From: Phocoena phocoena
Lineage: Eukaryota > Chordata > Mammalia > Artiodactyla > Phocoenidae
DNA length: 64,000 nt
Assembly (NCBI RefSeq): GCF_963924675.1
Contig: NW_027077396.1
Coordinates: 620,001-684,000, forward strand
Direction of reading: 5' to 3'
A model generated the notes under the pieces. The model worked only from the letters and a program-made list of their open reading frames with translations, was not told the origin of the DNA and did not search any database. Shown piece by piece: positions 1 through 12,229 of this stretch (its first letter is position 1; each line of letters starts with the position of its first letter). The translations under genes and the position numbers were made by a program.

Positions 1-1747
1 GCAATTTCTGTGCAAAATGAACAGGAATAGGGAGAACCAATGAGAGACTAGCTGTAGGTGTCTGCACGGGCAAATGTAACGCTCATTGCCCACCAGGAAG
101 AGGAATTAAACAAAGGCTCAGTGTGCCCTGCTGGAAACAGATTAGGGCCTGAAGCAATCCTGCGGTTTTGTGCCCAGCTCACAAGAAAGCGAGTTGAAGA
201 AAGGAGCTCAGGGGCACTGTAATTCACAAACCTGCAGAGTTATAAATGACAGCTTTCCTCCAAAAATATATTGAAGTAAGCCTGCGAAGGGGACTTGAAA
301 GCGGGGCAGAATTTCAGGAAAACGATTGCAGGGGGTAGACTGGAATTGCCCTGAAAGCATAGGAAAAGAGGCAGAACGTCGACAATGATGCACTTGGCCA
401 AAAAGGGCGTATGCGTTTTTTCCTGAATATATTCAGGAAAAAACGCATACGCCCTTTTTGGCCAACCAAGCAAGCCTGTAAAGGAAATCTGGACTACAAT
501 GAAGTCTCACTGCCCCCCGGGCAAGAGGGCCATCTGAAAAAAGTGTAAAATCCAGAAAGGTAGGACAGGATATGGAGAACAGGGAGCCTTGTTATGCTGA
601 TTGGCAGGATGTAAATTGCCAGCAGCCACCCTGGAGAAGTGTATGGTGTTTCCTGAAACACGAAAGAAACAAAGCAACACAGCCTATGGCACTTCCACTT
701 ATGGTCCTATAGCTTACGGAAATTAAAATCAAAAACAGACAGCCACCCCAATATTTGAGACGGCTGTGTTCACAAGAAGCTCGTCTACAGTATCAGGTAA
801 ATATCCCAGAAAGCAAAAAATGGATAAAGAACTTGTGGCACGTACGTACAATGCAATATCACTCAGCAATGAAATCTGTGTCATCAGGCCCATAGCGGCA
901 TAGTGAGTGGATGCAGGTACGGTGATTCTACGTGAACTACGTCACACAGAAAAAGAAACATCATAAGATATCACGAATACACGGAATGTAAACTTGACTA
1001 CACATGAACTGAATTACAAAATAGAAAAGGGTCTCAAATTTAGAAAACCAACTAGTGCTTGCTTATGGGGAAAGGTGCCTTGGGGTGCTGCATAAAACCA
1101 GAGACTGAAATTAGCACAGATAACTTTCCATAAGCCCAATATGTAATAGACAAGACCTACTCCTTGCTCAACGAAATGGACCCAACACCACATATTCAAC
1201 GCCTAGGAATATACCTGACTAGGAAGAATCTTAAAACCCATGGATATATATGTCTCCGTAAGAGAATCAAGGGTGTGTACAGCGGCCGAAAGGCAGCAGT
1301 GAAAATCCGATAAATCCCATTATCAAAATAAATTTCGAAAACAAAACACAAAGACAGTGAAATAGAGAGCAATTCTTAAATAATTCACTCAGGGCATGTG
1401 ATGCAACCGGGATTGACCACATCTACACCCAGAGCTGGTTGAGACATAAGGCTGGACACTTCAGGCTGATAGCATTGGTGAGTTTAGGTGAGCAAATGCA
1501 CACCCTTTGAAGTCATACTGTATGGTACCTATTCCATGGGTCCCAACTCTTCAGGTTCAAGGGATTCTTCCTCCAGCTAAAACATGCATGTGAAACCCAC
1601 AGTATGGTCCACCGTGTTATGGGGAAATGATTTAAAATGCATCTCAGTTTTCGTATCCTGGTCCTCGGGTTCACCATTCCAGATGATTTACTAACAGTCT
1701 CCCTGCTTGGAGAGTCAGTGCCTTTAACCTCCTGTTTGGCACAGCTT
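1..1747. repeat. Satellite unit U1, prefix E, body A with a B-like segment
   Basis: Palindrome at 394-465, perfect. Prefix E markers run to position 255. Markers 483, 519 and 525 are B-like (CCCGGGCAAGAGG), and A markers resume at 629 and continue to the end. The unit is therefore a mosaic with exchange points at 255-483 and 525-629. It has a private C-to-G change in ATCTGGACTAC near 491. Confidence 0.95.
394..465. repeat. Spacer-free perfect palindrome, two 36-bp arms (reference copy in U1)
   Basis: Bases pair as i + j = 859 from 394/465 to the centre between 429 and 430. The arms begin TTGGCCAAAAAGGGCG and meet at TGAATATATTCA. Pairing stops at 393/466. The same element occurs at unit positions 394-465 in all 37 units. 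Single strands could form a 36-bp stem with a minimal loop, and the duplex could extrude a cruciform. Its function is unknown; it is not a terminator or a CRISPR repeat. Confidence 0.97.
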
Positions 1748-3494
1748 GCAATTTCTGTGCAAGATGAACAGGAATAGGGAGAACCAATGAGAGACTAGCT
1801 GTAGGTGTCTGCACGGGCAAATGTAACGCTCATTTCCCACCAGGAAGAGGAATTTACCAAAGGCTCAGCATGCCCTGCCCGAAACAGATTAGGGCCTGAA
1901 GCAATCCTGCGGTTTTGTGCCCAGTTCACAAGAAAGCGAGTTGAAGAAAGGAGCTCAGGGGCACTGTAATTCACAAACCTGCAGAGTTATAAATGACAGC
2001 TATCCTCCAAAAATATATTGAAGTAAGCCTGCGAAGGGGACTTGAAAGCGGGGCAGAATTTCAGGAAAACGATTGCAGGGGGTAGACTGGAATTGCCCTG
2101 AAAGCATAGGAAAAGAGGCAGAACGTCGACAATGATGCACTTGGCCAAAAAGGGCGTATGTGTTTTTTCCTGAATATATTCAGGAAAAAACGCATACGCC
2201 CTTTTTGGCCAACCAAGCAAGCCTGTAAAGGAAATCTGCAGTACAATGAAGTCTCACTGCCCCCCTGGCAAAAGGGCCATCTGAAAAAAGTGTAAAGTCC
2301 AGAAAGGTAGGACAGGATATGGAGAACAGGGAGCCTTGTTATGCTGATTGGCAGGATGTAAATTGCCAGCAGCCACCCTGGAGAAGTGTATGGTGTTTCC
2401 TGAAACACGAAAGAAACAAAGCAACACAGCCTATGGCACTTCCACTTATGGTCCTATAGCTTACGGAAATTAAAATCAAAAACAGACAGCCACCCCAATA
2501 TTTGGGACGGCTGTGTTCACAAGAAGCTCGTCTACAGTATCAGGTAAATATCCCAGAAAGCAAAAAATGGATAAAGAACTTGTGGCACGTACGTACAATT
2601 CAATATCACTCAGCAATGAAATCTGTGTCATCAGGCCCATAGCGGCATAGTGAGTGGATGCAGGTATGGTGATCCTACGTGAACTACGTCACACAGAAAA
2701 AGAAACATCATAAGATATCACGAATACACGGAATGTAAACTTGACTACACATGAACTGAATTACAAAATAGAAAAGGGTCTCAAATTTAGAAAACCAACT
2801 AGTGCTTGCTTATGGGGAAAGGTGCCTTGGGGTCCTGCATAAAACCAGAGACTGAAATTAGCACAGATAACTTTCCATAAGCCCAATATGTAATAGACAA
2901 GACCTACTCCTTGCTCAACGAAATGGACCCAACACCACATATTCAACGCCTAGGAATATACCTGACTAGGAAGAATCTTAAAACCCATGGATATATATGT
3001 CTCCGTAAGAGAATCAAGGGTGTGTACAGCGGCCGAAAGGCAGCAGTGAAAATCCGATAAATCCCATTATCAAAATAAATTTCGAAAACAAAACACAAAG
3101 ACAGTGAAATAGAGAGCAATTCTTAAATAATTCACTCAGGGCATGTGATGCAACCGGGATTGACCACATCTACACCCAGAGCTGGTTGAGACATAAGGCT
3201 GGACACTTCAGGCTGATAGCATTGGTGAGTTTAGGTGAGCAAATGCACACCCTTTGAAGTCATACTGTATGGTACCTATTCCATGGGTCCCAACTCTTCA
3301 GGTTCAAGGGATTCTTCCTCCAGCTAAAACATGCATGTGAAACCCACAGTATGGTCCACCGTGTTATGGGGAAATGATTTAAAATGCATCTCAGTTTTCG
3401 TATCCTGGTCCTCGGGTTCACCATTCCAGATGATTTACTAACAGTCTCCCTGCTTGGAGAGTCAGTGCCTTTAACCTCCTGTTTGGCACAGCTT
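1748..3494. repeat. Satellite unit U2, prefix D, body A
   Basis: This breaks the A-B alternation (A following A). The D prefix joins an A body between unit positions 483 and 519. Palindrome at 2141-2212 carries one mismatch: C-to-T at 2161 in the left arm, with G retained at 2192. Private changes include GGTCCTGCAT near 2830 and AATTCAATATC near 2600. Confidence 0.95.
2141..2212. repeat. Palindrome copy in U2, left-arm C-to-T
   Basis: T at 2161 faces G at 2192, leaving a T:G mismatch in the folded form. The changed base is the C of a CpG (GCGTTTT), so deamination is a simple origin. Confidence 0.95.
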
Positions 3495-4830
3495 GCAATT
3501 TCTGTGCAAGATGAACAGGAATAGGGAGAACCAATGAGAGACTAGCTGTAGGTGTCTGCACGGGCAAATGTAACGCTCATTTCCCACCAGGAAGAGGAAT
3601 TTACCAAAGGCTCAGCATGCCCTGCCCGAAACAGATTAGGGCCTGAAGCAATCCTGCGGTTTTGTGCCCAGTTCACAAGAAAGCGAGTTGAAGAAAGGAG
3701 CTCAGGGGCACTGTAATTCACAAACCTGCAGAGTTATAAATGACAGCTATCCTCCAAAAATATATTGAAGTAAGCCTGCGAAGGGGACTTGAAAGCGGGG
3801 CAGAATTTCAGGAAAACGATTGCAGGGGGTAGACTGGAATTGCCCTGAAAGCATAGGAAAAGAGGCAGAACGTCGACAATGATGCACTTGGCCAAAAAGG
3901 GCGTATGCGTTTTTTCCTGAATATATTCAGGAAAAAACGCATACGCCCTTTTTGGCCAACCAAGCAAGCCTGTAAAGGAAATCTGCACTACAATGAAGTC
4001 TCACTGCCCCCCGGGCAAGAGGGCCATCTGAAAAAAGTGTAAAATCCAGAAAGGTAGGACAGGATATGGAGAACAGGGAGCCTTGTTATGCTGATTGGCA
4101 GGATGTAAATTGCCAGCAGCCAGCCTGGAGAAGTGTATGGTGTTTCCTGAAACACATAAGAAACAAAGCAACACAGTCTATGGCACTTCCACTTATGGTC
4201 CTATAGCTTACGGAAATTAAAATCAAAAACAGACAGCCACCCCAATATTTGGGACGGCTGTGTTCACAAGAAGCTCGTCTACAGTAACAGGTAAATATCC
4301 CAGAAAGCAAAATATGGATAAAGAAGTTGTGGCACGTACGTACAATGCAATATCACTCAGCAATGAAATCTGTGTCATCAGGCCCGTAGCGGCATAGTGA
4401 GTGGATGCAGGTACGGTGATTCTACGTGAACTACGTCACACAGAAAAAGAAACATCATAAGATATCACTAATACACGGAATGTAAACTTGACTACACATG
4501 AACTGAATTACAAAACAGAACAGGGTCTCAAATTTAGAAAACCAACTAGTGCTTGCTTATGGGGAAAGGTGCGTTGGGGTGCTTCATAAAACCAGAGACT
4601 GAAATTAGCACAGATAACTTTCCATAAGCCAAATATGTAATAGACAAGACCTACTCCTTGCTCAACGAAATGGACCCAACACCACATATTCAACGCCTAG
4701 GAATATACCTGACTAGGAAGAATCTTAAAACCCATGGATATATATGTCTCCGTAAGAGAATCAAGCGTGTGTACAGCGGCATAAACGCAGCAGTGAAAAT
4801 CCGATAAATCCCATTATCAAAATAAATTTC

Positions 4831-4839
4831 AAAAAAAAA
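4831..4839. repeat. A9 tract, B-type body (reference copy in U3)
   Basis: B units have AATAAATTTC followed by nine A at unit positions 1,337-1,345. A units have the interrupted version GAAAACAAAACACAAAG. The difference is four substitutions and no length change. It lies five bases after an AATAAA hexamer. Confidence 0.9.
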
Positions 4840-5189
4840 TCATAAAGACCGTGAAATAGAGAGCAATTCTTAAATAATTCACTCAGGGCATGTGATGCAA
4901 CCGGGATTTAACACATCTACACCCAGAGCTGGTTGAGACATAAGGCTGGACACTTCAGGCTGATAGCATTGGTGAGTTTCGGTGAGCAAATGCAGACCCT
5001 TTGAAGTCATACTGCATGGTACCCATTCCATGGGTCCCAACTCTCCAGGTTCAAGGGATTCTTCCTCCAGCTAAAACATGCATGGGAAACCAAGAGTATC
5101 GTCCACCATGTGATTGGGAAATGATTTAAAATGCATCTCAGTTTTCGTATCCTGGTCCTCGGGTTCACCATTCCAGATGCTTTACTAAC

Positions 5190-5209
5190 ACTCTCCCCGC
5201 TTGGAGAGT
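5190..5209. repeat. 7-bp inverted repeat with 6-bp loop near the 3' end of B units (reference copy in U3)
   Basis: ACTCTCC, loop CCGCTT, GGAGAGT. In A units the left arm reads AGTCTCC, so one pair is lost. Its effect, if any, is unknown. Confidence 0.75.
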
Positions 5210-5241
5210 CAGTGCCTTTAACCTCCTCTTTGGCACAGCTT

Positions 5242-6988
5242 GCAATTTCTGTGCAAAATGAACAGGAATAGGGAGAACCAATGAGAGACTAGCTGTAGGT
5301 GTCTGCACGGGCAAATGTAACGCTCATTGCCCACCAGGAAGAGGAATTAAACAAAGGCTCAGTGTGCCCTGCTGGAAACAGATTAGGGCCTGAAGCAATC
5401 CTGCGGTTTTGTGCCCAGCTCACAAGAAAGCGAGTTGAAGAAAGGAGCTCAGGGGCACTGTAATTCACAAACCTGCAGAGTTATAAATGACAGCTTTCCT
5501 CCAAAAATATATTGAAGTAAGCCTGCGAAGGGGACTTGAAAGCGGGGCAGAATTTCAGGAAAACGATTGCAGGGGGTAGACTGGAATTGCCCTGAAAGCA
5601 TAGGAAAAGAGGCAGAACGTCGACAATGATGCACTTGGCCAAAAAGGGCGTATGCGTTTTTTCCTGAATATATTCAGGAAAAAACGCATACGCCCTTTTT
5701 GGCCAACCAAGCAAGCCTGTAAATGAAATCTGCACTACAATGAAGTCTCACTGCCCCCCTGGCAAAAGGGCCATCTGAAAAAAGTGTAAAATCCAGAAAG
5801 GTAGGACAGGATATGGAGAACAGGGAGCCTTGTTATGCTGATTGGCAGGATGTAAATTGCCAGCAGCCACCCTGGAGAAGTGTATGGTGTTTCCTGAAAC
5901 ACGAAAGAAACAAAGCAACACAGCCTATGGCACTTCCACTTATGGTCCTATAGCTTACGGAAATTAAAATCAAAAACAGACAGCCACCCCAATATTTGAG
6001 ACGGCTGTGTTCACAAGAAGCTCGTCTACAGTATCAGGTAAATATCCCAGAAAGCAAAAAATGGATAAAGAACTTGTGGCACGTACGTACAATGCAATAT
6101 CACTCAGCAATGAAATCTGTGTCATCAGGCCCATAGCGGCATAGTGAGTGGATGCAGGTACGGTGATTCTACGTGAACTACGTCACACAGAAAAAGAAAC
6201 ATCATAAGATATCACGAATACACGGAATGTAAACTTGACTACACATGAACTGAATTACAAAATAGAAAAGGGTCTCAAATTTAGAAAACCAACTAGTGCT
6301 TGCTTATGGGGAAAGGTGCCTTGGGGTGCTGCATAAAACCAGAGACTGAAATTAGCACAGATAACTTTCCATAAGCCCAATATGTAATAGACAAAACCTA
6401 CTCCTTGCTCAACGAAATGGACCCAACACCACATATTCAACGCCTAGGAATATACCTGACTAGGAAGAATCTTAAAACCCATGGATATATATGTCTCCGT
6501 AAGAGAATCAAGGGTGTGTACAGCGGCCGAAAGGCAGCAGTGAAAATCCGATAAATCCCATTATCAAAATAAATTTCGAAAACAAAACACAAAGACAGTG
6601 AAATAGAGAGCAATTCTTAAATAATTCACTCAGGGCATGTGATGCAACCGGGATTGACCACATCTACACCCAGAGCTGGTTGAGACATAAGGCTGGACAC
6701 TTCAGGCTGATAGCATTGGTGAGTTTAGGTGAGCAAATGCACACCCTTTGAAGTCATACTGTATGGTACCTATTCCATGGGTCCCAACTCTTCAGGTTCA
6801 AGGGATTCTTCCTCCAGCTAAAACATGCATGTGAAACCCACAGTATGGTCCACCGTGTTATGGGGAAATGATTTAAAATGCATCTCAGTTTTCGTATCCT
6901 GGTCCTCGGGTTCACCATTCCAGATGATTTACTAACAGTCTCCCTGCTTGGAGAGTCAGTGCCTTTAACCTCCTGTTTGGCACAGCTT
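5242..6988. repeat. Satellite unit U4, prefix E, body A
   Basis: Typical E/A unit, used here as the A reference against U3. Palindrome at 5635-5706, perfect. Private G-to-A change in ACAAAACCTAC near 6395. Confidence 0.96.
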
Positions 6989-8735
6989 GCAATTTCTGTG
7001 CAAGATGAACAGGAATAGGGAGAACCAATGAGAGACTAGCTGTAGGTGTCTGCACGGGCAAATGTAACGCTCATTTCCCACCAGGAAGAGGAATTTACCA
7101 AAGGCTCAGCATGCCCTGCCCGAAACAGATTAGGGCCTGAAGCAATCCTGCGGTTTTGTGCCCAGTTCACAAGAAAGCGAGTTGAAGAAAGGAGCTCAGG
7201 GGCACTGTAATTCACAAACCTGCAGAGTTATAAATGACAGCTATCCTCCAAAAATATATTGAAGTAAGCCTGCGAAGGGGACTTGAAAGCGGGGCAGAAT
7301 TTCAGGAAAACGATTGCAGGGGGTAGACTGGAATTGCCCTGAAAGCATAGGAAAAGAGGCAGAACGTCGACAATGATGCACTTGGCCAAAAAGGGCGTAT
7401 GCGTTTTTTCCTGAATATATTCAGGAAAAAACGCATACGCCCTTTTTGGCCAACCAAGCAAGCCTGTAAAGGAAATCTGCACTACAATGAAGTCTCACTG
7501 CCCCCCGGGCAAGAGGGCCATCTGAAAAAAGTGTAAAATCCAGAAAGGTAGGACAGGATATGGAGAACAGGGAGCCTTGTTATGCTGATTGGCAGGATGT
7601 AAATTGCCAGCAGCCACCTGGAGAAGTGTATGGTGTTTCCTGAAACACATAAGAAACAAAGCTAACACAGCTATGGCACTTCCACTTATGGTCCTATAGC
7701 TTACGGAAATTAAAATCAAATACAGACAGCCACCCCAATATTTGGGACGGCTGTGTTCACAAGAAGCTCTGTCTACAGTAACAGGTAAATATCCCAGAAA
7801 GCAAAAAATGGATAAAGAAGTTGTGGCACGTACGTACAATGAAATATCACTCAGCAATGAAATCTGTGTCATCAGGCCCGTAGCTGGCATAGTGAGTGGA
7901 TGCAGGTACGGTGATTCTACGTGAACTACGTCACACAGAAAAAGAAACATCATAAGATATCACTAATACACGGAATGTAAACTTGACTACACATGAACTG
8001 AATTACAAAACAGAACAGGGTCTCAAATTTAGAAAACCAACTAGTGCTTGCTTATGGGGAAAGGTGCTTGGGGTGCTGCATAAAACCAGAGACTGAAATT
8101 AGCACAGATAACTTTCCATAAGCCAAATATGTAATAGACAAGACCTACTCCTTGCTCAACGAAATGGACCCAACACCACATATTCAACGCCTAGGAATAT
8201 ACCTGACTAGGAAGAATCTTAAAACCCATGGATATATATGTCTCCGTAAGAGAATCAAGCGTGTGTACAGCGGCATAAACGCAGCAGTGAAAATCCGATA
8301 AATCCCATTATCAAAATAAATTTCAAAAAAAAATCATAAAGACAGTGAAATAGAGAGCAATTCTTAAATAATTCACTCAGGGCATGTGATGCAACCGGGA
8401 TTTAACACATCTACACCCAGAGCTGGTTGAGACATAAGGCTGGACACTTCAGGCTGATAGCATTGGTGAGTTTCGGTGAGCAAATGCAGACCCTTTGAAG
8501 TCATACTGCATGGTACCCATTCCATGGGTCCCAACTCTACAGGTTCAAGGGATTCTTCCTCCAGCTAAAACATGCATGGGAAACCAAGAGTATCGTCCAC
8601 CATGTGATTGGGAAATGATTTAAAATGCATCTCAGTTTTCGTATCCTGGTCCTCGGGTTCACCATTCCAGATTCTTTACTAACACTCTCCCCGCTTGGAG
8701 AGTCAGTGCCTTTAACCTCCTCTTTGGCACAGCTT
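6989..8735. repeat. Satellite unit U5, prefix D, body B, with a cluster of compensating indels
   Basis: Palindrome at 7382-7453, perfect. Between about 7617 and 8067 there are three single-base losses and three single-base gains relative to other units, netting zero, so the unit is still 1,747 bp. Those shifts create an artificially long open frame at 7495-7953. CTCTACAGG and GATTCTTTAC near the 3' end are shared with U6. Confidence 0.95.
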
Positions 8736-10482
8736 GCAATTTCTGTGCAAAATGAACAGGAATAGGGAGAACCAATGAGAGACTAGCTGTAGGTGTCTGC
8801 ACGGGCAAATGTAACGCTCATTGCCCACCAGGAAGAGGAATTAAACAAAGGCTCAGTGTGCCCTGCTGGAAACAGATTAGGGCCTGAAGCAATCCTGCGG
8901 TTTTGTGCCCAGCTCACAAGAAAGCGAGTTGAAGAAAGGAGCTCAGGGGCACTGTAATTCACAAACCTGCAGAGTTATAAATGACAGCTTTCCTCCAAAA
9001 ATATATTGAAGTAAGCCTGCGAAGGGGACTTGAAAGCGGGGCAGAATTTCAGGAAAACGATTGCAGGGGGTAGACTGGAATTGCCCTGAAAGCATAGGAA
9101 AAGAGGCAGAACGTCGACAATGATGCACTTGGCCAAAAAGGGCGTATGCGTTTTTTCCTGAATATATTCAGGAAAAAACGCATACGCCCTTTTTGGCCAA
9201 CCAAGCAAGCCTGTAAAGGAAATCTGCACTACAATGAAGTCTCACTGCCCCCCGGGCAAGAGGGCCATCTGAAAAAAGTGTAAAATCCAGAAAGGTAGGA
9301 CAGGATATGGAGAACAGGGAGCCTTGTTATGCTGATTGGCAGGATGTAAATTGCCAGCAGCCAGCCTGGAGAAGTGTATGGTGTTTCCTGAAACACATAA
9401 GAAACAAAGCAACACAGTCTATGGCACTTCCACTTATGGTCCTATAGCTTACAGAAATTAAAATCAAAAACAGACAGCCACCCCAATATTTGGGACGGCT
9501 GTGTTCACAAGAAGCTCGTCTACAGTAACAGGTAAATATCCCAGAAAGCAAAATATGGATAAAGAAGTTGTGGCACGTACGTACAATGCAATATCACTCA
9601 GCAATGAAATCTGTGTCATCAGGCCCGTAGCGGCATAGTGAGTGGATGCAGGTACGGTGATTCTACGTGAACTACGTCACACAGAAAAAGAAACATCATA
9701 AGATATCACTAATACACGGAATGTAAACTTGACTACACATGAACTGAATTACAAAACAGAACAGGGTCTCAAATTTAGAAAACCAACTAGTGCTTGCTTA
9801 TGGGGAAAGGTGCGTTGGGGTGCTTCATAAAACCAGAGACTGAAATTAGCACAGATAACTTTCCATAAGCCAAATATGTAATAGACAAGACCTACTCCTT
9901 GCTCAACGAAATGGACCCAACACCACATATTCAACGCCTAGGAATATACCTGACTAGGAAGAATCTTAAAACCCATGGATATATATGTCTCCGTAAGAGA
10001 ATCAAGCGTGTGTACAGCGGCATAAACGCAGCAGTGAAAATCCGATAAATCCCATTATCAAAATAAATTTCAAAAAAAAATCATAAAGACAGTGAAATAG
10101 AGAGCAATTCTTAAATAATTCACTCAGGGCATGTGATGCAACCGGGATTTAACACATCTACACCCAGAGCTGGTTGAGACATAAGGCTGGACACTTCAGG
10201 CTGATAGCATTGGTGAGTTTCGGTGAGCAAATGCAGACCCTTTGAAGTCATACTGCATGGTACCCATTCCATGGGTCCCAACTCTACAGGTTCAAGGGAT
10301 TCTTCCTCCAGCTAAAACATGCATGGGAAACCAAGAGTATCGTCCACCATGTGATTGGGAAATGATTTAAAATGCATCTCAGTTTTCGTATCCTGGTCCT
10401 CGGGTTCACCATTCCAGATTCTTTACTAACACTCTCCCCGCTTGGAGAGTCAGTGCCTTTAACCTCCTCTTTGGCACAGCTT
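8736..10482. repeat. Satellite unit U6, prefix E, body B (chimeric)
   Basis: B body follows B body here. The prefix has E markers through unit position 255, then B markers from 483 onward, so the switch lies at about 8990-9218. That interval contains the palindrome at 9129-9200, which is perfect. The 3' end shares CTCTACAGG and GATTCTTTAC with U5. Confidence 0.95.
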
Positions 10483-12229
10483 GCAATTTCTGTGCAAAAT
10501 GAACAGGAATAGGGAGAACCAATGAGAGACTAGCTGTAGGTGTCTGCACGGGCAAATGTAACGCTCATTGCCCACCAGGAAGAGGAATTAAACAAAGGCT
10601 CAGTGTGCCCTGCTGGAAACAGATTAGGGCCTGAAGCAATCCTGCGGTTTTGTGCCCAGCTCACAAGAAAGCGAGTTGAAGAAAGGAGCTCAGGGGCACT
10701 GTAATTCACAAACCTGCAGAGTTATAAATGACAGCTTTCCTCCAAAAATATATTGAAGTAAGCCTGCGAAGGGGACTTGAAAGCGGGGCAGAATTTCAGG
10801 AAAACGATTGCAGGGGGTAGACTGGAATTGCCCTGAAAGCATAGGAAAAGAGGCAGAACGTCGACAATGATGCACTTGGCCAAAAAGGGCGTATGCGTTT
10901 TTTCCTGAATATATTCAGGAAAAAACGCATACGCCCTTTTTGGCCAACCAAGCAAGCCTGTAAATGAAATCTGCACTACAATGAAGTCTCACTGCCCCCC
11001 TGGCAAAAGGGCCATCTGAAAAAAGTGTAAAATCCAGAAAGGTAGGACAGGATATGGAGAACAGGGAGCCTTGTTATGCTGATTGGCAGGATGTAAATTG
11101 CCAGCAGCCACCCTGGAGAAGTGTATGGTGTTTCCTGAAACACGAAAGAAACAAAGCAACACAGCCTATGGCACTTCCACTTATGGTCCTATAGCTTACG
11201 GAAATTAAAATCAAAAACAGACAGCCACCCCAATATTTGAGACGGCTGTGTTCACAAGAAGCTCGTCTACAGTATCAGGTAAATATCCCAGAAAGCAAAA
11301 AATGGATAAAGAACTTGTGGCACGTACGTACAATGCAATATCACTCAGCAATGAAATCTGTGTCATCAGGCCCATAGCGGCATAGTGAGTGGATGCAGGT
11401 ACGGTGATTCTACGTGAACTACGTCACACAGAAAAAGAAACATCATAAGATATCACGAATACACGGAATGTAAACTTGACTACACATGAACTGAATTACA
11501 AAATAGAAAAGGGTCTCAAATTTAGAAAACCAACTAGTGCTTGCTTATGGGGAAAGGTGCCTTGGGGTGCTGCATAAAACCAGAGACTGAAATTAGCACA
11601 GATAACTTTCCATAAGCCCAATATGTAATAGACAAGACCTACTCCTTGCTCAACGAAATGGACCCAACACCACATATTCAACGCCTAGGAATATACCTGA
11701 CTAGGAAGAATCTTAAAACCCATGGATATATATGTCTCCGTAAGAGAATCAAGGGTGTGTACAGCGGCCGAAAGGCAGCAGTGAAAATCCGATAAATCCC
11801 ATTATCAAAATAAATTTCGAAAACAAAACACAAAGACAGTGAAATAGAGAGCAATTCTTAAATAATTCACTCAGGGCATGTGATGCAACCGGGATTGACC
11901 ACATCTACACCCAGAGCTGGTTGAGACATAAGGCTGGACACTTCAGGCTGATAGCATTGGTGAGTTTAGGTGAGCAAATGCACACCCTTTGAAGTCATAC
12001 TGTATGGTACCTATTCCATGAGTCCCTACTCTTCAGGTTCAAGGGATTCTTCCTCCAGCTAAAACATGCATGTGAAACCCACAGTATGGTCCACCGTGTT
12101 ATGGGGAAATGATTTAAAATGCATCTCAGTTTTCGTATCCTGGTCCTCGGGTTCACCATTCCAGATGATTTACTAACAGTCTCCCTGCTTGGAGAGTCAG
12201 TGCCTTTAACCTCCTGTTTGGCACAGCTT
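10483..12229. repeat. Satellite unit U7, prefix E, body A
   Basis: Palindrome at 10876-10947, perfect. Private substitutions near 12021 and 12027 give CCATGAGTCCCTACTC. Confidence 0.96.

Larger units (their letters stand above)
3495..5241. repeat. Satellite unit U3, prefix D, body B
   Basis: Typical D/B unit and the first B copy in the window. Palindrome at 3888-3959, perfect. It has a 9-A tract at 4831-4839 and a 7-bp inverted repeat at 5190-5209. Private A-to-C change at 4850. Confidence 0.96.

Noticed and set aside
145..150. Telomere-like TTAGGG
   Set aside because: A single hexamer per unit with no tandem copies.
394..465. Rho-independent terminator or transposon inverted ends
   Set aside because: No spacer between the arms, no transposase, no target-site duplication directly flanking the palindrome, and the context is satellite DNA.
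240..473. Recurrent minus-strand open frames of 61-84 codons around the palindrome
   Set aside because: They recur only because the DNA is homogenised. They read through the palindrome, change length with single substitutions, have no recognisable domain and show no codon-position bias in A/B differences that I could see.
928..945. CRE-like and E-box-like motifs in the repeated CTACGTGAACTACGTCAC
   Set aside because: Only partial matches to known sites; short enough to be chance and no supporting promoter context.
1554..1570. RNA polymerase III B-box-like GGTTCAAGGGATTC, suggesting a tRNA-derived element
   Set aside because: The final bases do not fit the B box, no A box lies at tRNA-like distance upstream, and no cloverleaf can be drawn.
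1..1747. CENP-B box
   Set aside because: I looked for TTCG-N4-A-N2-CGGG on both strands. The nearest were TTCGTATCC followed by CTCGGG at the wrong spacing, and CCCGCTTGGAGAGTC, which fails the CGAA end. No canonical box found by eye.
7495..7953. 152-codon minus-strand open frame in U5, the longest in the window
   Set aside because: It exists only because the U5 indels shift frames past stops present in every other unit.
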